64,000 nucleotides of DNA from Halomonas halophila (GCF_030406665.1 NZ_CP129121.1:372001-436000), one strand, 5' to 3'. Counted from the first letter of the stretch, positions 7,276 through 17,536 are shown. Numbers and translations are program-made. The notes: a model not told the origin generated them from the sequence alone.

Positions 7276-8298
7276 ATGAACGTCAGAGCCGCCAAGTTAG
7301 CCTTTGCTGGTACCGCCCTCGCCGTCGGCGTGGCCTCGGTCGCCGAGGCGCAGCCGCAGACGATTCGTTTCGGCCACGTGGATCCGGATAACTGGCAGAA
7401 TTCCAAGAAGGGAGCCGCCGCCCGGATCTTCAAGAACATCGTCGAGTCCGAAACCAACCTGTCGGTGGAGCTGTTCCCGGCCGGATCGCTGGGGGACGAG
7501 GACGAGATGATCCAGCAGGCCATCGACGGCATGACGCCGGTGGTGATGGTGTCCGGCGCCATGTCCAAGGTCTGCCCGGCCGCCAGCGTGCTGGACATTC
7601 CCTACATGTTCGAGTCCCCGGTGGTCGCCTGGGACGTGCTCGACGGCGAATTCGGCGACGCCCTGGCCCAGCACTGCCTGGAGCAGACCGGCCTGCGTAC
7701 CCTGGGCTACGGTGAAACCGGGTTCCGTCACTTTACCAACAGCGACCACGAGATCCGCACGCCGGCGGACATGGAAGGCCTCAAGTTCCGCGTTCAGGAT
7801 ATTCCGCTTTACGTGGAGATGGTCGAAGGCCTGGGCGCCGAGCCCACGCCGATCGCCTGGTCCGAGCTTCCCACGGCGCTCTCCACCGGGGTAGTCGACG
7901 GCCAGGAGAACCCGGTGGGTACCATCTACAACAACAATCTGCATGAACTGCAGGACTACATGACCCTGGACGGCCACGTATACGGGACCGACTTCCTGCT
8001 GATCAACGAGCAGTTCTTCAGCATGCTGTCCGAGCAGGATCAGCAGGTGCTCGAACGTGCCGGTGAAATCGCCGGCAACATGGGGCGGTCCATCCAGCAG
8101 TTCACCACGGCCGAGGGGCTGAACGCGGTTCAGCAAGAGGGCATGCAGGTCTACAGCCCGACCGCGGACGAGCTGGCCGCCTTTCGCGAACAGGCCCAGC
8201 CGCCGGTCATCGAATGGCTGCGTGAGGACCTGGGCGACGATGCCGAATGGATCGACCGCCTCCAGCAGGCCGTGGCCGACGCCACCGCCGACGAATAA
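7276..8298 (+). CDS. TRAP transporter substrate-binding protein (DctP family), first system
   Basis: A 340-residue periplasmic solute receptor with a signal peptide of about 25 residues ending AEA. Family features include RFGHVDPDNWQNSKKGA, FPAGSLGDEDEMIQQ and the FRVQDIPLYVEM stretch whose Arg normally binds the substrate carboxylate, then GVVDGQENP. It is the first gene of a P-Q-M set. Position after the quinate/shikimate operon and the shared operator type suggest quinate, shikimate or a related aromatic acid as ligand; this is inference. AAGGGAG precedes the start, inside the 12-bp palindrome GGGAGATCTCCC abutting the ATG. Confidence 0.9.
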   Translation: MNVRAAKLAFAGTALAVGVASVAEAQPQTIRFGHVDPDNWQNSKKGAAARIFKNIVESETNLSVELFPAGSLGDEDEMIQQAIDGMTPVVMVSGAMSKVCPAASVLDIPYMFESPVVAWDVLDGEFGDALAQHCLEQTGLRTLGYGETGFRHFTNSDHEIRTPADMEGLKFRVQDIPLYVEMVEGLGAEPTPIAWSELPTALSTGVVDGQENPVGTIYNNNLHELQDYMTLDGHVYGTDFLLINEQFFSMLSEQDQQVLERAGEIAGNMGRSIQQFTTAEGLNAVQQEGMQVYSPTADELAAFREQAQPPVIEWLREDLGDDAEWIDRLQQAVADATADE

Positions 8299-8310
8299 CG
8301 CCGCCCCTCA

Positions 8311-8339
8311 CGCCGTGCCGACCGAGCGTCGGCACGGCG
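8311..8339 (+). terminator. Intra-operon hairpin between dctP and dctQ
   Basis: A perfect 12-bp stem, CGCCGTGCCGAC (8311-8322) with GTCGGCACGGCG (8328-8339), has a 5-nt loop and no T-run. Such hairpins after a binding-protein gene usually stabilise its mRNA or cut downstream expression so that the receptor exceeds the permease. Confidence 0.6.
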
Positions 8340-8370
8340 TCTCCCCCTGACAGCATTAGACGGAATACCC

Positions 8371-8925
8371 ATGGCAACCCTCTTCCATTTGACCCGGCGC
8401 CTCGCCACGGGGGTCTTCGCCCTTGGCGCCGGCCTGTCGATGGCGTTGATCTTCCTGATCGTGTTCGGCAACGCCTTCATCCGCTATCTCTTCGGCAGCT
8501 CGCTTGCCTGGGGCGATCAGGTGCCGGTCTTCCTCGGCATCTACGGCGTGATGTTCGGCCTGGCGCTGGCCTACGTGCAGGACCGCCACGTGCGCTTCGG
8601 TCTGATCGTCGACTTCCTGCCGGACCGGGCCCGCGAGGCGCTGTTCGTGGTCGTCGACCTGGCCGTGATCGTGATCGGCGCGCTGCTGGCGCGGTCCGGC
8701 TACCTGTTCATGGAGAGCCGCGGCGGGATGCGGATCTCCGGCCTGAGCGGCACGGTGCGCAGTCTTCGGGAGGCCACCGGCATGGAGTGGGTCGCCTCGC
8801 TGGGCACCCTGGCGCCGTACCAGTTCGCGCTGTGCCTGGGAGGGGCGATGCTCGCCGTCGCCGCGCTGATCAAGCTCGTCGAGCGCCTGACGTCACTGTG
8901 CCATCCGTCTTCCGAGGTGTCCTGA
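8371..8925 (+). CDS. TRAP transporter small permease (DctQ), first system
   Basis: A 184-residue membrane protein with about four transmembrane helices and the DctQ-type segment FGNAFIRYLFGSSLAWGDQ near residue 30-50. It forms the membrane complex with the DctM subunit of a sodium-driven TRAP transporter. It starts 72 bp after dctP, past the hairpin, and ends one base before the dctM ATG. Confidence 0.88.
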   Translation: MATLFHLTRRLATGVFALGAGLSMALIFLIVFGNAFIRYLFGSSLAWGDQVPVFLGIYGVMFGLALAYVQDRHVRFGLIVDFLPDRAREALFVVVDLAVIVIGALLARSGYLFMESRGGMRISGLSGTVRSLREATGMEWVASLGTLAPYQFALCLGGAMLAVAALIKLVERLTSLCHPSSEVS

Positions 8926-8926
8926 C

Positions 8927-10201
8927 ATGGTCTACGCCATCCTCTTGATCGGCCTCGCCATCGGCGTGCCGGTCGCCTTCGCCATCGTCGCCGCGCTGCT
9001 CTACTTCATGAGCAACGCCGGCTTTCCCTACCAGCTCTCCACCGTGGCCACCCAGATGTTCTCGGGGCTCAACTCCTTCGCCCTGCTGGCCATTCCGCTG
9101 TTCGTGCTGGCCGGCGAGCTGATGAACGAGAGCGGCATCACGGTGCGCATCATCGCCTTCTCCAAGGTGCTGATCGGGCGGGTGCGGGGCGGTCTGGCCC
9201 ACGTCAATATCTGGGCCTCTGTGATCTTCGCCGGGCTGTCCGGCTCCGCGGTGGCCGATACCTCGGCGCTGGGGCGGGTGTTCATCCCCGAGATGGAGAA
9301 GGAAGGCTATCCGCGCGACTTCGCCGCGGCGCTGACCGCCGCCTCCTCGGTGATCGGGCCGATCATTCCGCCGAGCATTCCGGTGATCATCTATGCGCTG
9401 ATCGTCTCCGGGGTCTCGGTGCCGTCGCTGTTCCTGGCGGGCATCGTGCCCGGGGTGCTGCTGGCGATGTTCCTGTCCGGCTACGTGATGATGTTCGCCA
9501 GCAAGTACGAGAAGCGTCGCGACGTCGAGATGCCCAAGGAGGAGAAGCGCTCCATCCTGATCGACGGCATCATCCCGCTGCTGATGCCGGTGTTCGTGGT
9601 CGGCGCGATCCTGCTGGGCATCGTCACGCCCACGGAGGCCGCGGCCTTCGCCGTCGCCTACGCGCTGTTCGTGGGGACGGTGCTGTTCCGCAAGCTCAGC
9701 TGGCGCGACCTGCCGGGGATCTTCTCGCGCACCATGGTCGACAGCGCGGTGATCATGATCATCATCGCCGCGGTGGGCGCCGCCAACTGGCTACTGACCT
9801 ACAACCGCGTCCCCAACCTGCTCACCGAGCTCACGCTGTCCTACATCTCGACCCAGTGGACCTTCCTGCTGGCGGTGATCGTGCTGTTCCTGCTGGTGGG
9901 GCTGTTCCTCGAGGGCATCGCCGCCATGCTGGTGCTGGTGCCGATCCTGCATCCCATCGCCATGAGCCTGGGCGTGGACCCGGTGCACTTCGGCATCGTG
10001 GTGATCTTCAACCTGATGATCGGGCTGATCACGCCGCCCATGGGGCTGTGCCTGTTCGTCGCCGACTCGGTGGCCAAGGTGGGGCTGGGACGGCTGTCGA
10101 TGCGCATCCTGCCGCTGTTCCTGGTGGAGCTGCTGGTGCTCTTCATCATCACCTTCGTGCCGGTGACGGTGACCGGCCTGCCGAGCCTGCTCGGCTACTG
10201 A
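8927..10201 (+). CDS. TRAP transporter large permease (DctM), first system
   Basis: A 424-residue, multi-spanning permease typical of DctM. Conserved stretches include NSFALLAIPLFVLAGELMNE, FAGLSGSAVADTSALG, IGPIIPPSIPVIIYA, IVTPTEAAAFAVAYALF and GLITPPMGLCLFV. It catalyses sodium-coupled uptake of the substrate delivered by the binding protein. It is the last gene of the operon, followed by a strong terminator. Confidence 0.93.
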   Translation: MVYAILLIGLAIGVPVAFAIVAALLYFMSNAGFPYQLSTVATQMFSGLNSFALLAIPLFVLAGELMNESGITVRIIAFSKVLIGRVRGGLAHVNIWASVIFAGLSGSAVADTSALGRVFIPEMEKEGYPRDFAAALTAASSVIGPIIPPSIPVIIYALIVSGVSVPSLFLAGIVPGVLLAMFLSGYVMMFASKYEKRRDVEMPKEEKRSILIDGIIPLLMPVFVVGAILLGIVTPTEAAAFAVAYALFVGTVLFRKLSWRDLPGIFSRTMVDSAVIMIIIAAVGAANWLLTYNRVPNLLTELTLSYISTQWTFLLAVIVLFLLVGLFLEGIAAMLVLVPILHPIAMSLGVDPVHFGIVVIFNLMIGLITPPMGLCLFVADSVAKVGLGRLSMRILPLFLVELLVLFIITFVPVTVTGLPSLLGY

Positions 10202-10223
10202 CGCCTCCCTGGCGGGGGATTCG

Positions 10224-10257
10224 CGGCGGGCGCTCGAGAGGGCGCCCGCCGTTTTTT
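10224..10257 (+). terminator. Rho-independent terminator after first TRAP operon
   Basis: A 10-bp GC stem, CGGCGGGCGC (10224-10233) with GCGCCCGCCG (10242-10251), has an 8-nt loop and is followed by TTTTTT. Confidence 0.92.
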
Positions 10258-10293
10258 GTTGTTGCTGTTTTCGCCGGCGGCGTGAATGCCGCG

Positions 10294-11247
10294 TCAGGCT
10301 ACGGCGAAGAGATCGATATGGTGGATCAGCCACAGCACCAGGCTGATGGTCATGAAGGCGACCAAGGTGCTGACCATCAGGGTCGCGGCGGCGATCTCGC
10401 CCAGTCCGAAGCGCTGACCGAATAACGGGTAGACGCTGATCATCGGCGCGCAGGAAAACAGCAGGGCGGCGGTGATCAACAGGGGATCGACGTCTGGCAG
10501 CAACAGGAATATGCCGAGCACCGCCAGTGGGTGCAGCAGCAGCTTGCCTATGGCGATCTGGCTCATGTCCAGCGCCATGCCGTGGGGCCGCAGGCCATAC
10601 AGCGAACCGCCGATCACGAACAGGGCGGCGGGGCCTGCGGCTTCGGCCAGCATGTCGATGACCTTGGCCGCCGGGCCCGGCAGAGAGAGGCCCGACGCGG
10701 CCATCAGCACGCCGATGAGCAGACCGATGAGAATGGGATTGCGCACCAAGCGTCTTCCCGTCTGGTAGAGCGTTTTTCGCAGGCCGTTGCCGGCCTGCTG
10801 CCCCATCTCCGCGAGGATCAGCGCCAGTGGAATGATCAGCAGGTTCTCGATCATCATGTTCAGAGCCAGTAACACCGCCGCGGGTGGCCCCAGCGCCATG
10901 GCGGCTACCGGATAGCCGATGAAGCCACTGTTGGCGGTGGACATGCCCAGCGCCTGGATGGCGCCGTTGGCCAGCGGCTTGCGCTCCAGCCCCAGGGTGA
11001 GGGCCAGGCCGAGCGTGAAGACCGCCAGCGAGCCGATACCGTAGGCCAGCAGATAGGTAGCGTCGAAGACCTCTTTCAACGGGTTCTGGGTCAGGGCGCG
11101 GATCACCAGAGCTGGCAGGGCGAAGAACATGACGAAGGTTGCGATGCCCTGCAGCGGCGCCGCCTCGATGATGCCGCCGGCACGGGCCAGATAGCCCAGG
11201 CCGATGATCAGGAAGATCGGGGTGGTGATGGCGAGAATGTCGAGCAC
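10294..11247 (-). CDS. AEC-family membrane transporter
   Basis: A 317-residue protein of the auxin efflux carrier/bile-acid-fold family, with about ten hydrophobic helices. It has the family's FVMFFALPALVIRAL near the N terminus, STANSGFIGYPVAAMALG mid-protein and CAPMISVYPLFGQRFG near the C terminus. Bacterial members carry malate, malonate or other organic acids. It starts 34 bp downstream of a frameshifted IclR gene on the same strand, with AAGGAGG before the ATG, so it may carry an aromatic or C4-acid intermediate; substrate unknown. Confidence 0.85.
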   Translation of the reverse strand: MLDILAITTPIFLIIGLGYLARAGGIIEAAPLQGIATFVMFFALPALVIRALTQNPLKEVFDATYLLAYGIGSLAVFTLGLALTLGLERKPLANGAIQALGMSTANSGFIGYPVAAMALGPPAAVLLALNMMIENLLIIPLALILAEMGQQAGNGLRKTLYQTGRRLVRNPILIGLLIGVLMAASGLSLPGPAAKVIDMLAEAAGPAALFVIGGSLYGLRPHGMALDMSQIAIGKLLLHPLAVLGIFLLLPDVDPLLITAALLFSCAPMISVYPLFGQRFGLGEIAAATLMVSTLVAFMTISLVLWLIHHIDLFAVA

Positions 11248-11281
11248 GTAAGCCTCCTTGCCGTCGTGCCGGGTGACGGAA

Positions 11282-12060
11282 TCAGGTGAAGAGTCGTGAG
11301 GACAGCCAGGCCTGGGACAGCTCCTCGGCGGCCTGGCGCAGGCTGGGCGCCAGGCGATGCATGCGCGGCTCGTCGAGTCGCACGCTGGGGCCGGCGACGC
11401 TGAGGGTGCCGAGCACCTGGCCGTTCAGCGGGTGCGTCACCGTGACGGCCAGCGCCGCCGTGCCGACCCCGCATGTTCCACCTGCCAGCTGTAGCCGTGG
11501 GTCCGGGTCCGGTTCAGGTAATCGATGAGCTCGTCATGGGACCGCGGCGCCTGGGGGCCGTAGTCGTCCGCCGGGCCGGTGTCCTGAGCCTCCACCAGGG
11601 CGATCGCCTCCTGATTGCTGAGTCGGGCCAGCCAGGCGTGGCCGGAGGCGGTGCAGAACAGCGGCGCCTCGCGTCCCATGTCGGGGTCGTAGCGCAGCCC
11701 GGAGCGGGCCCCTTGGGCCTTGGCGATCCAGATCTGGCGCTGGTTCTCGATGATGCCCAGGCGCACCAGTTCTCCCGACTCCTCGGCCAGCCGGTCGAGG
11801 ATCGGCTGGACGATATCGGGCGCGCCGCTGCTGGCCAGGAAGCGGCTGCCCAGGGCGACCAGGCGAGTGGTCAGCTGGTAATGGGCGCTGAGCGATTCCT
11901 GGCGCACGTAGCCCAGGCGGATCAGCTCCTGGCAGATGCGGTGGGCGGCGCTCTTGGGGATCTCCAGCCGCTGGGCGAGTGTCTGCAGTGGCAGGCCGCG
12001 GGCATCGCCGGAGAGGGCGTCCAGCACGCCGAGGGTGCGCTCGATCAGGCTTGATGCCAT
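11282..12060 (-). pseudogene. IclR-family regulator disrupted by a 1-base frameshift
   Basis: The first 200 or so residues read as an IclR regulator: winged helix (IERTLGVLDALSG, LEIPKSAAHRICQELIRLGYV) and effector domain. The frame then breaks at a G4 run (minus strand, 11470-11467). Adding one G restores a normal IclR end, GVGTAALAVTVTHPLNGQ followed by LGTLSVAGPSVRLDEPRMHR and SSRLFT, with the stop at 11284-11282. As read, the protein is 207 residues with a scrambled tail. It is either a real loss-of-function mutation or a homopolymer error. It sits upstream of the AEC gene and downstream of pcaR, same strand. Confidence 0.85.
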
Positions 12061-12113
12061 GGCGATGTCCTTCTGGATGGCAGGGGGCCTTCACCCCCGG
12101 TCAGAGACGGGGC

Positions 12114-12893
12114 TCAGCTGACATGGGTGCGAATCAGGCGCACCTTGTCCTGCAGCAGCGGCAGGAACGACTGGGTCAGGGTGTCGAAGTCGATGCGCGC
12201 GGCGTTGGTGCTGACGTTGATGGCGCCGAGCAGCGTGCCGTTGGCGTCGAAGGCCGGCACCGCCAGGGAGCGCAGTCCGGGATCCAGCTCCTGGTCGACG
12301 ATGCTGTAGCCCTGCTGGCGGACCTGCTCGATGCAGTTGCGCAGCTGGGTCTTGTCGGTGATGGAGCGCTCGGTGTGGGCGCTGAGCGTCACCCGCTCGA
12401 GGTAGGCATCGAGCTCGTCGTCGGGCAGCTGGGCCAGCAGCACCCGGCCCATGGAGGTGTAGGCCGCGGGCAGGCGGGTGCCGACCGACAGGGTGATGGC
12501 CATCAGACGATGTCGGGCCGACGAGCGGCACACGTAGGTCACCTCGTCGCCGTCCAGCACGCCCAGCGACGAGGATTCGCCGATCTCGGTGGTGATGTCT
12601 TCCAGATACTGCTGGATCACCGCGCGATACTGGTTGGCCGACAGATACGAATAGCCGAGCTGCAGCACCTTGGGCGTCAGCTCGAAGTGGCGCTGCTGCT
12701 TGCGCACGTAGCCCAGGGCATGGAGCGTCAGCAGGAAGCGTCGGGCGCGGGCGCGGTTCATGTCCGTCTTGGCCGCGACCTCGCTCAGCGTCATGCGCGG
12801 GGTGTCGTCATCGAAGGCCTGGATCACCTCCAGGCCACTGGCCAGGGCGGTGACGAAGTCGCGATCGTCCGGGGTCAGGGTGTCGTCTTGCAT
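12114..12893 (-). CDS. pcaR: IclR-family regulator, PcaR/PcaU/PobR group
   Basis: A 259-residue IclR protein. The N-terminal DRDFVTALASGLEVIQAF is characteristic of the group controlling protocatechuate and 4-hydroxybenzoate genes. The winged helix (TLSEVAAKTDMNRARARRFL) spans about residues 33-65 and the ligand domain about 90-255. It is divergent from pcaB with a perfect GTTCG-N5-CGAAC palindrome between them, matching the 15-bp site layout I recall for Pseudomonas PcaR. It is the best candidate for binding all six such operators here. The effector is probably protocatechuate or beta-ketoadipate; this is inference. Confidence 0.8.
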   Translation of the reverse strand: MQDDTLTPDDRDFVTALASGLEVIQAFDDDTPRMTLSEVAAKTDMNRARARRFLLTLHALGYVRKQQRHFELTPKVLQLGYSYLSANQYRAVIQQYLEDITTEIGESSSLGVLDGDEVTYVCRSSARHRLMAITLSVGTRLPAAYTSMGRVLLAQLPDDELDAYLERVTLSAHTERSITDKTQLRNCIEQVRQQGYSIVDQELDPGLRSLAVPAFDANGTLLGAINVSTNAARIDFDTLTQSFLPLLQDKVRLIRTHVS

Positions 12894-12924
12894 GGGCGCA
12901 TCATCGCAGGTTGTCCGTATCGAG

Positions 12925-12981
12925 TTGATGGGGCATCCGCCAACAATCTAGCATAATGTTCGAACTGCGAACACTTGTGCG
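12925..12981 (+). promoter_or_regulatory. pcaB promoter with GTTCG/CGAAC operator
   Basis: -35 TTGATG (12925-12930), 18 bp, -10 TAGCAT (12949-12954); CATAAT at 12952-12957 is an alternative -10. A perfect palindrome GTTCG-AACTG-CGAAC follows (12958-12972), then a further half-site GTGCG at 12977-12981, 19 bp after the first. The site lies between divergent pcaR and pcaB and could control both. Confidence 0.65.
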
Positions 12982-13046
12982 ACTTTAGTCAGGGTCGCCA
13001 TGACCGCTCTAGATTGCCACTTCCTGCCCACCGCGGAGATTCTGCC

Positions 13047-14402
13047 ATGCCCGTCGATATGCTCCAGTCCCCCTTCATGAGTCAGGAGGCCCAGGCGGCC
13101 AGCCGCGACGAGGACTTCGTCGGCGCGATGCTGGCCTTCGAGTTGGCCCTGGCCGAGACCCAGGAGGCCGAGGGCGCCATCCCCGACGGCACCGCCGAGC
13201 GCATGCGGGCCCATCTGGAGGGGCATGCCTTCGACGTGCCCGCCATTACCGCAGGCATCGCCAGCGGCGGCAACGCCGCTATTCCCTTCGTCAAGGCCGG
13301 CCGCGCCGCGCTGCCCGACGATCTCAAGCGCTACTGGCACCTCGGCGCCACCAGCCAGGACGTGGTCGACAGCGCCCTGATGCTGCTGCTCGCGCCGCGC
13401 CTGGCGCGGCTCGATGCGATGCTGGAGCGCTGCCGCAGCGCCGGCATCGCGCTGATGGTGCGCCACGACGAGACCGTGATGGTCGGACGCACGCTGATGC
13501 AGCAGGCGCTGCCGATCACCTTCGGCGTCAAGGTGGCGCACTGGGCGCTGGGCCTCGAGGAGGGGCGCCGGCGGCTGGCCGGGCTGACGCTGCCGGTGCA
13601 GTTCGGCGGCGCGGTGGGCGTGCACTCCGGTTTAGACGGGCCGGGCCGGGGCGAGCAGGGGCTTCAGATCATGGACGGTCTCGCCGCGCGGCTAGGCCTG
13701 GCGGCGCCGGTGCTGCCCTGGCACACCGATCGCCAGCCGATCCATGCCCTGGCCAGCGCCGTCGATGCGCTGGCCGGCGCCGCCGAGAAGCTGGCACTGG
13801 ACGTTTCGTTGCTGACCCAGACCGAGCTGGGCGAGGTGGCCGAACCCGCCGGCGAGGGCATGGGCGAATCGTCGTCGATGCCCCACAAGCGCAATCCGGT
13901 GCGCTGCGCGATGATCCGCGGGGCCTGCCGCCGGGTCCATGGCCATGCCTCGGTGATCCTCAACGCCACGGCGCAGCCGCTGGAACGCGGGCTCGGCGAG
14001 TGGCACGCCGAGTGGATGCCGCTGGTCGACGGCGTGCTGCTGCTGGAAGGCGCACTGGAGCAGGCCGCCGTGCTGCTCGAGGGGCTGGAGGTCAACGCCG
14101 AGGCCATGCGCCGCAATCTCGCGGTGACCGGCGGCGCGATCATGGCCGAGCCGGTGGCGCGGCGGCTGACGCCGCAGCTGGGGCCCGATGCCGCCAAGGC
14201 GCTGGCGGCGGACGCGGCCGAGCGCGCCCGACAGGCGGCGTTCCCCTATGCGCAGGCCCTGGAAACGCTGCTGGGGGAGCGGCACCCCGAGCTGGCGGGC
14301 GAGATCACGCGCGATGAGCTCGAGGCCGCCACGAATCCAGCCTTATACCTTGGTAGCAGCAAGGCCCAGGTCGCGCGAGCGGTCCGCTGGCTGGAAGGCT
14401 GA
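13047..14402 (+). CDS. pcaB: 3-carboxy-cis,cis-muconate cycloisomerase
   Basis: A 451-residue member of the fumarase/aspartase superfamily that lactonises 3-carboxymuconate, the ring-cleavage product of PcaHG. The signature GSSSMPHKRNP is present (near residue 275), as are KRYWHLGATSQDVVDSALML with the conserved TSQD and MVGRTLMQQALPITFG. The ATG at 13047 is preferred over an upstream in-frame ATG because the family starts at MPVDMLQSPFMS and the operator occupies the region before it. It is transcribed apart from pcaIJF, from its own operator-bearing promoter. Confidence 0.93.
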   Translation: MPVDMLQSPFMSQEAQAASRDEDFVGAMLAFELALAETQEAEGAIPDGTAERMRAHLEGHAFDVPAITAGIASGGNAAIPFVKAGRAALPDDLKRYWHLGATSQDVVDSALMLLLAPRLARLDAMLERCRSAGIALMVRHDETVMVGRTLMQQALPITFGVKVAHWALGLEEGRRRLAGLTLPVQFGGAVGVHSGLDGPGRGEQGLQIMDGLAARLGLAAPVLPWHTDRQPIHALASAVDALAGAAEKLALDVSLLTQTELGEVAEPAGEGMGESSSMPHKRNPVRCAMIRGACRRVHGHASVILNATAQPLERGLGEWHAEWMPLVDGVLLLEGALEQAAVLLEGLEVNAEAMRRNLAVTGGAIMAEPVARRLTPQLGPDAAKALAADAAERARQAAFPYAQALETLLGERHPELAGEITRDELEAATNPALYLGSSKAQVARAVRWLEG

Positions 14403-14438
14403 GTAACTCGCTGAAAAAAATGGAAATTCGATCAATGA

Positions 14439-14463
14439 CAGGAGCCGACCATGCCGGCTCCTG
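14439..14463 (+). terminator. Hairpin after pcaB
   Basis: A perfect 9-bp stem, CAGGAGCCG (14439-14447) with CGGCTCCTG (14455-14463), has a 7-nt loop but only GCGTTTCC after it. It could be a weak terminator for pcaB. Confidence 0.45.
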
Positions 14464-14476
14464 GCGTTTCCGGCGT

Positions 14477-14539
14477 TTGACGCCGCGGGGCGTGCGGATT
14501 AATTTGTTCGTACTGCAAATCTATGTGCGTATACCGAAC
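14477..14539 (+). promoter_or_regulatory. pcaIJ promoter with GTTCG/CGAAC triplet
   Basis: -35 TTGACG (14477-14482), 17 bp, -10 TAATTT (14500-14505), followed at once by half-sites GTTCG (14506-14510), GTGCG 19 bp on (14525-14529) and CGAAC (14535-14539). The order and spacing are identical to the first TRAP promoter and the leftward promoter by the IS. Confidence 0.65.
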
Positions 14540-14633
14540 TCTTCGACGCGCATGGAGATCCGAACAGCAACCGTGAACGCCGGCGATCCCTGCACACTCC
14601 TCGATCCGGGCGTTCCCATCAGAGGCGACTATC

Positions 14634-15452
14634 ATGGCCGAGATCCTCAGCCTGCATGACGCGGTGGCGCGCTACGTCGAAGACGGCGCCACCGTGGCCA
14701 TGGAGGGCTTCACCCACCTGATTCCCTTCGCCGCCGGGCACGAAGTCATCCGCCAGGGCAAGCGCGACCTGACCCTGATCCGCATGACGCCGGACCTGGT
14801 CTACGACCAGCTGATCGGCGCCGGCTGCGCCAAGAAGGTGATCTTCTCCTGGGGCGGCAACCCCGGCGTGGGCTCGCTGCACCGCCTGCGCGACGCGGTG
14901 GAGAAGGGCTGGCCGCATAAGGTCGAGATCCTCGAGCACAGCCACGCCGCCATGGCCTGCGCCTTCGAGGCCGGCGCCGCCGGGCTGCCGCTGGCCGTAC
15001 TGCGCGGCTACGTCGGCAGCGAGCTGCCAAACGTCAACGACCAGATCAAGTTCATCGAGTGCCCCTTCACCGGCGAGCGCCTGGCCGCGGTGCCGTCCGT
15101 GCGCCCGGACGTCTCCATCGTCCACGCCCAGAAGGCCGACCGCGCCGGCAACGTGCTGGTCGAGGGCATCGTCGGCGTGCAGAAGGAGGCGGTGCTGGCC
15201 GCCACGCACAGCATCGTCACGGTCGAGGAGATCGTCGACGATCTCGACACCCATACCAACGCCTGCGTGATCCCGGGCTGGGCCATTGACGCCATCGCCG
15301 TGGCCGAGCAGGGCTCGCTGCCGTCCTACGCGCACGGCTACTACCCGCGCAACAACCGCTTCTACAAGGAGTGGGACACCATCGCCCGCGACCGCGATGC
15401 CTTCACCCAGTGGATCGAAGAGAACGTCATGAACGCCGGGGAGACTGCCTGA
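14634..15452 (+). CDS. pcaI: 3-oxoadipate CoA-transferase subunit A
   Basis: A 272-residue subunit of the enzyme that moves CoA from succinyl-CoA to beta-ketoadipate. It has the CoA-transferase family I alpha-subunit features VAMEGFTHLIPFAAGHE, MTPDLVYDQLIGAGCAKK and SWGGNPGVGSLHR. It overlaps the pcaJ start by one base (TGATG), consistent with translational coupling of a heteromeric enzyme. Confidence 0.92.
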   Translation: MAEILSLHDAVARYVEDGATVAMEGFTHLIPFAAGHEVIRQGKRDLTLIRMTPDLVYDQLIGAGCAKKVIFSWGGNPGVGSLHRLRDAVEKGWPHKVEILEHSHAAMACAFEAGAAGLPLAVLRGYVGSELPNVNDQIKFIECPFTGERLAAVPSVRPDVSIVHAQKADRAGNVLVEGIVGVQKEAVLAATHSIVTVEEIVDDLDTHTNACVIPGWAIDAIAVAEQGSLPSYAHGYYPRNNRFYKEWDTIARDRDAFTQWIEENVMNAGETA

Positions 15453-16240
15453 TGAGTAGCGTCGAGAAGAGCCTGGACTACACCGCCGGCGAGATGATGA
15501 CGGTGACCGCCGCGCGGGCACTGGAGAACGGCACCACCTGCTTCGTCGGCATCGGCCTGCCCAGCGAGGCCGCCAACCTGGCGCGCTTGACCCACGCCCC
15601 GGACGTGGTGCTGATCTATGAATCCGGCACCCTGCAGACCAGGCCCGAGGTGCTGCCGCTGTCGATCGGCGACGGCGAACTGTGCGAGACCGCGCTGACC
15701 ACCGTCTCGGTGCCGGAAATGTTCCGCTACTGGCTGCAGGGCGGCAAGATCAACGTCGGCTTCCTCGGCACCGCCCAGATCGACCGCTACTGCAACCTCA
15801 ACACCACCCTGATCGGCGACTACACCGCGCCCAAGGTGCGCCTGCCGGGCGGCGGTGGGGCGCCGGAGATCGCCACCAACGCGGGCGAGGTGTTCATCAC
15901 CCTCAAGCACTCCAAGCGCGCCTTCGTCGACCAGGTCGACTTCATCACCACCCTGGGCTTCGGCCGCGACGGCAAGGGCCGCGACGGCGTGCCCAACATC
16001 GGCAAGGGCCCGACCCGGGTGATCACCGACCTGTGCGTGATGAAGCCGGATCCCGAGACCAAGGAGCTCGTCGTGGTGTCGCTGCACCCGGGCGTGACCG
16101 CCGAGCAGGTCCAGGAGGCCACCGGCTGGGAGATCCGCTTCGCCGAGACCCTGGAGAACACGCCGGAGCCCAGCGCCCGCGAGCTCGAGGTGCTGCGCGC
16201 ACTCAAGGAGCGCACTGCTCAAGCCCACGCCGGCCAGTAA
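15452..16240 (+). CDS. pcaJ: 3-oxoadipate CoA-transferase subunit B
   Basis: A 262-residue partner of PcaI. It reads TCFVGIGLPSEAANLARLTHAPDVV, then the catalytic-Glu region LIYESGTLQTRPEVLPLSIGD, and LPGGGGAPEIATNAGEVFI, all typical of beta subunits acting on beta-ketoadipate. The ATG at 15452 is chosen because it overlaps the pcaI stop and begins the conserved MSSVEKSLDYTAGEMMTV. pcaF follows after 18 bp with AGGAG upstream. Confidence 0.92.
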   Translation: MSSVEKSLDYTAGEMMTVTAARALENGTTCFVGIGLPSEAANLARLTHAPDVVLIYESGTLQTRPEVLPLSIGDGELCETALTTVSVPEMFRYWLQGGKINVGFLGTAQIDRYCNLNTTLIGDYTAPKVRLPGGGGAPEIATNAGEVFITLKHSKRAFVDQVDFITTLGFGRDGKGRDGVPNIGKGPTRVITDLCVMKPDPETKELVVVSLHPGVTAEQVQEATGWEIRFAETLENTPEPSARELEVLRALKERTAQAHAGQ

Positions 16241-16258
16241 ATCAGGAGAGTATCGAAT

Positions 16259-17467
<1,209 letters not shown>

Positions 17468-17490
17468 AAAGAGACGCTCGACCGTCTCCG

Positions 17491-17509
17491 GGGCCGGCGT
17501 CGCCGGCCC
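17491..17509 (+). terminator. Intra-operon hairpin between pcaF and pcaL
   Basis: An 8-bp GC stem, GGGCCGGC (17491-17498) with GCCGGCCC (17502-17509), has a 3-nt loop, followed by TTCCCGTTTCC. It probably attenuates or stabilises the message, since no promoter is evident before pcaL. Confidence 0.5.
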
Positions 17510-17536
17510 TTCCCGTTTCCTGTACGGAGAGAACGC

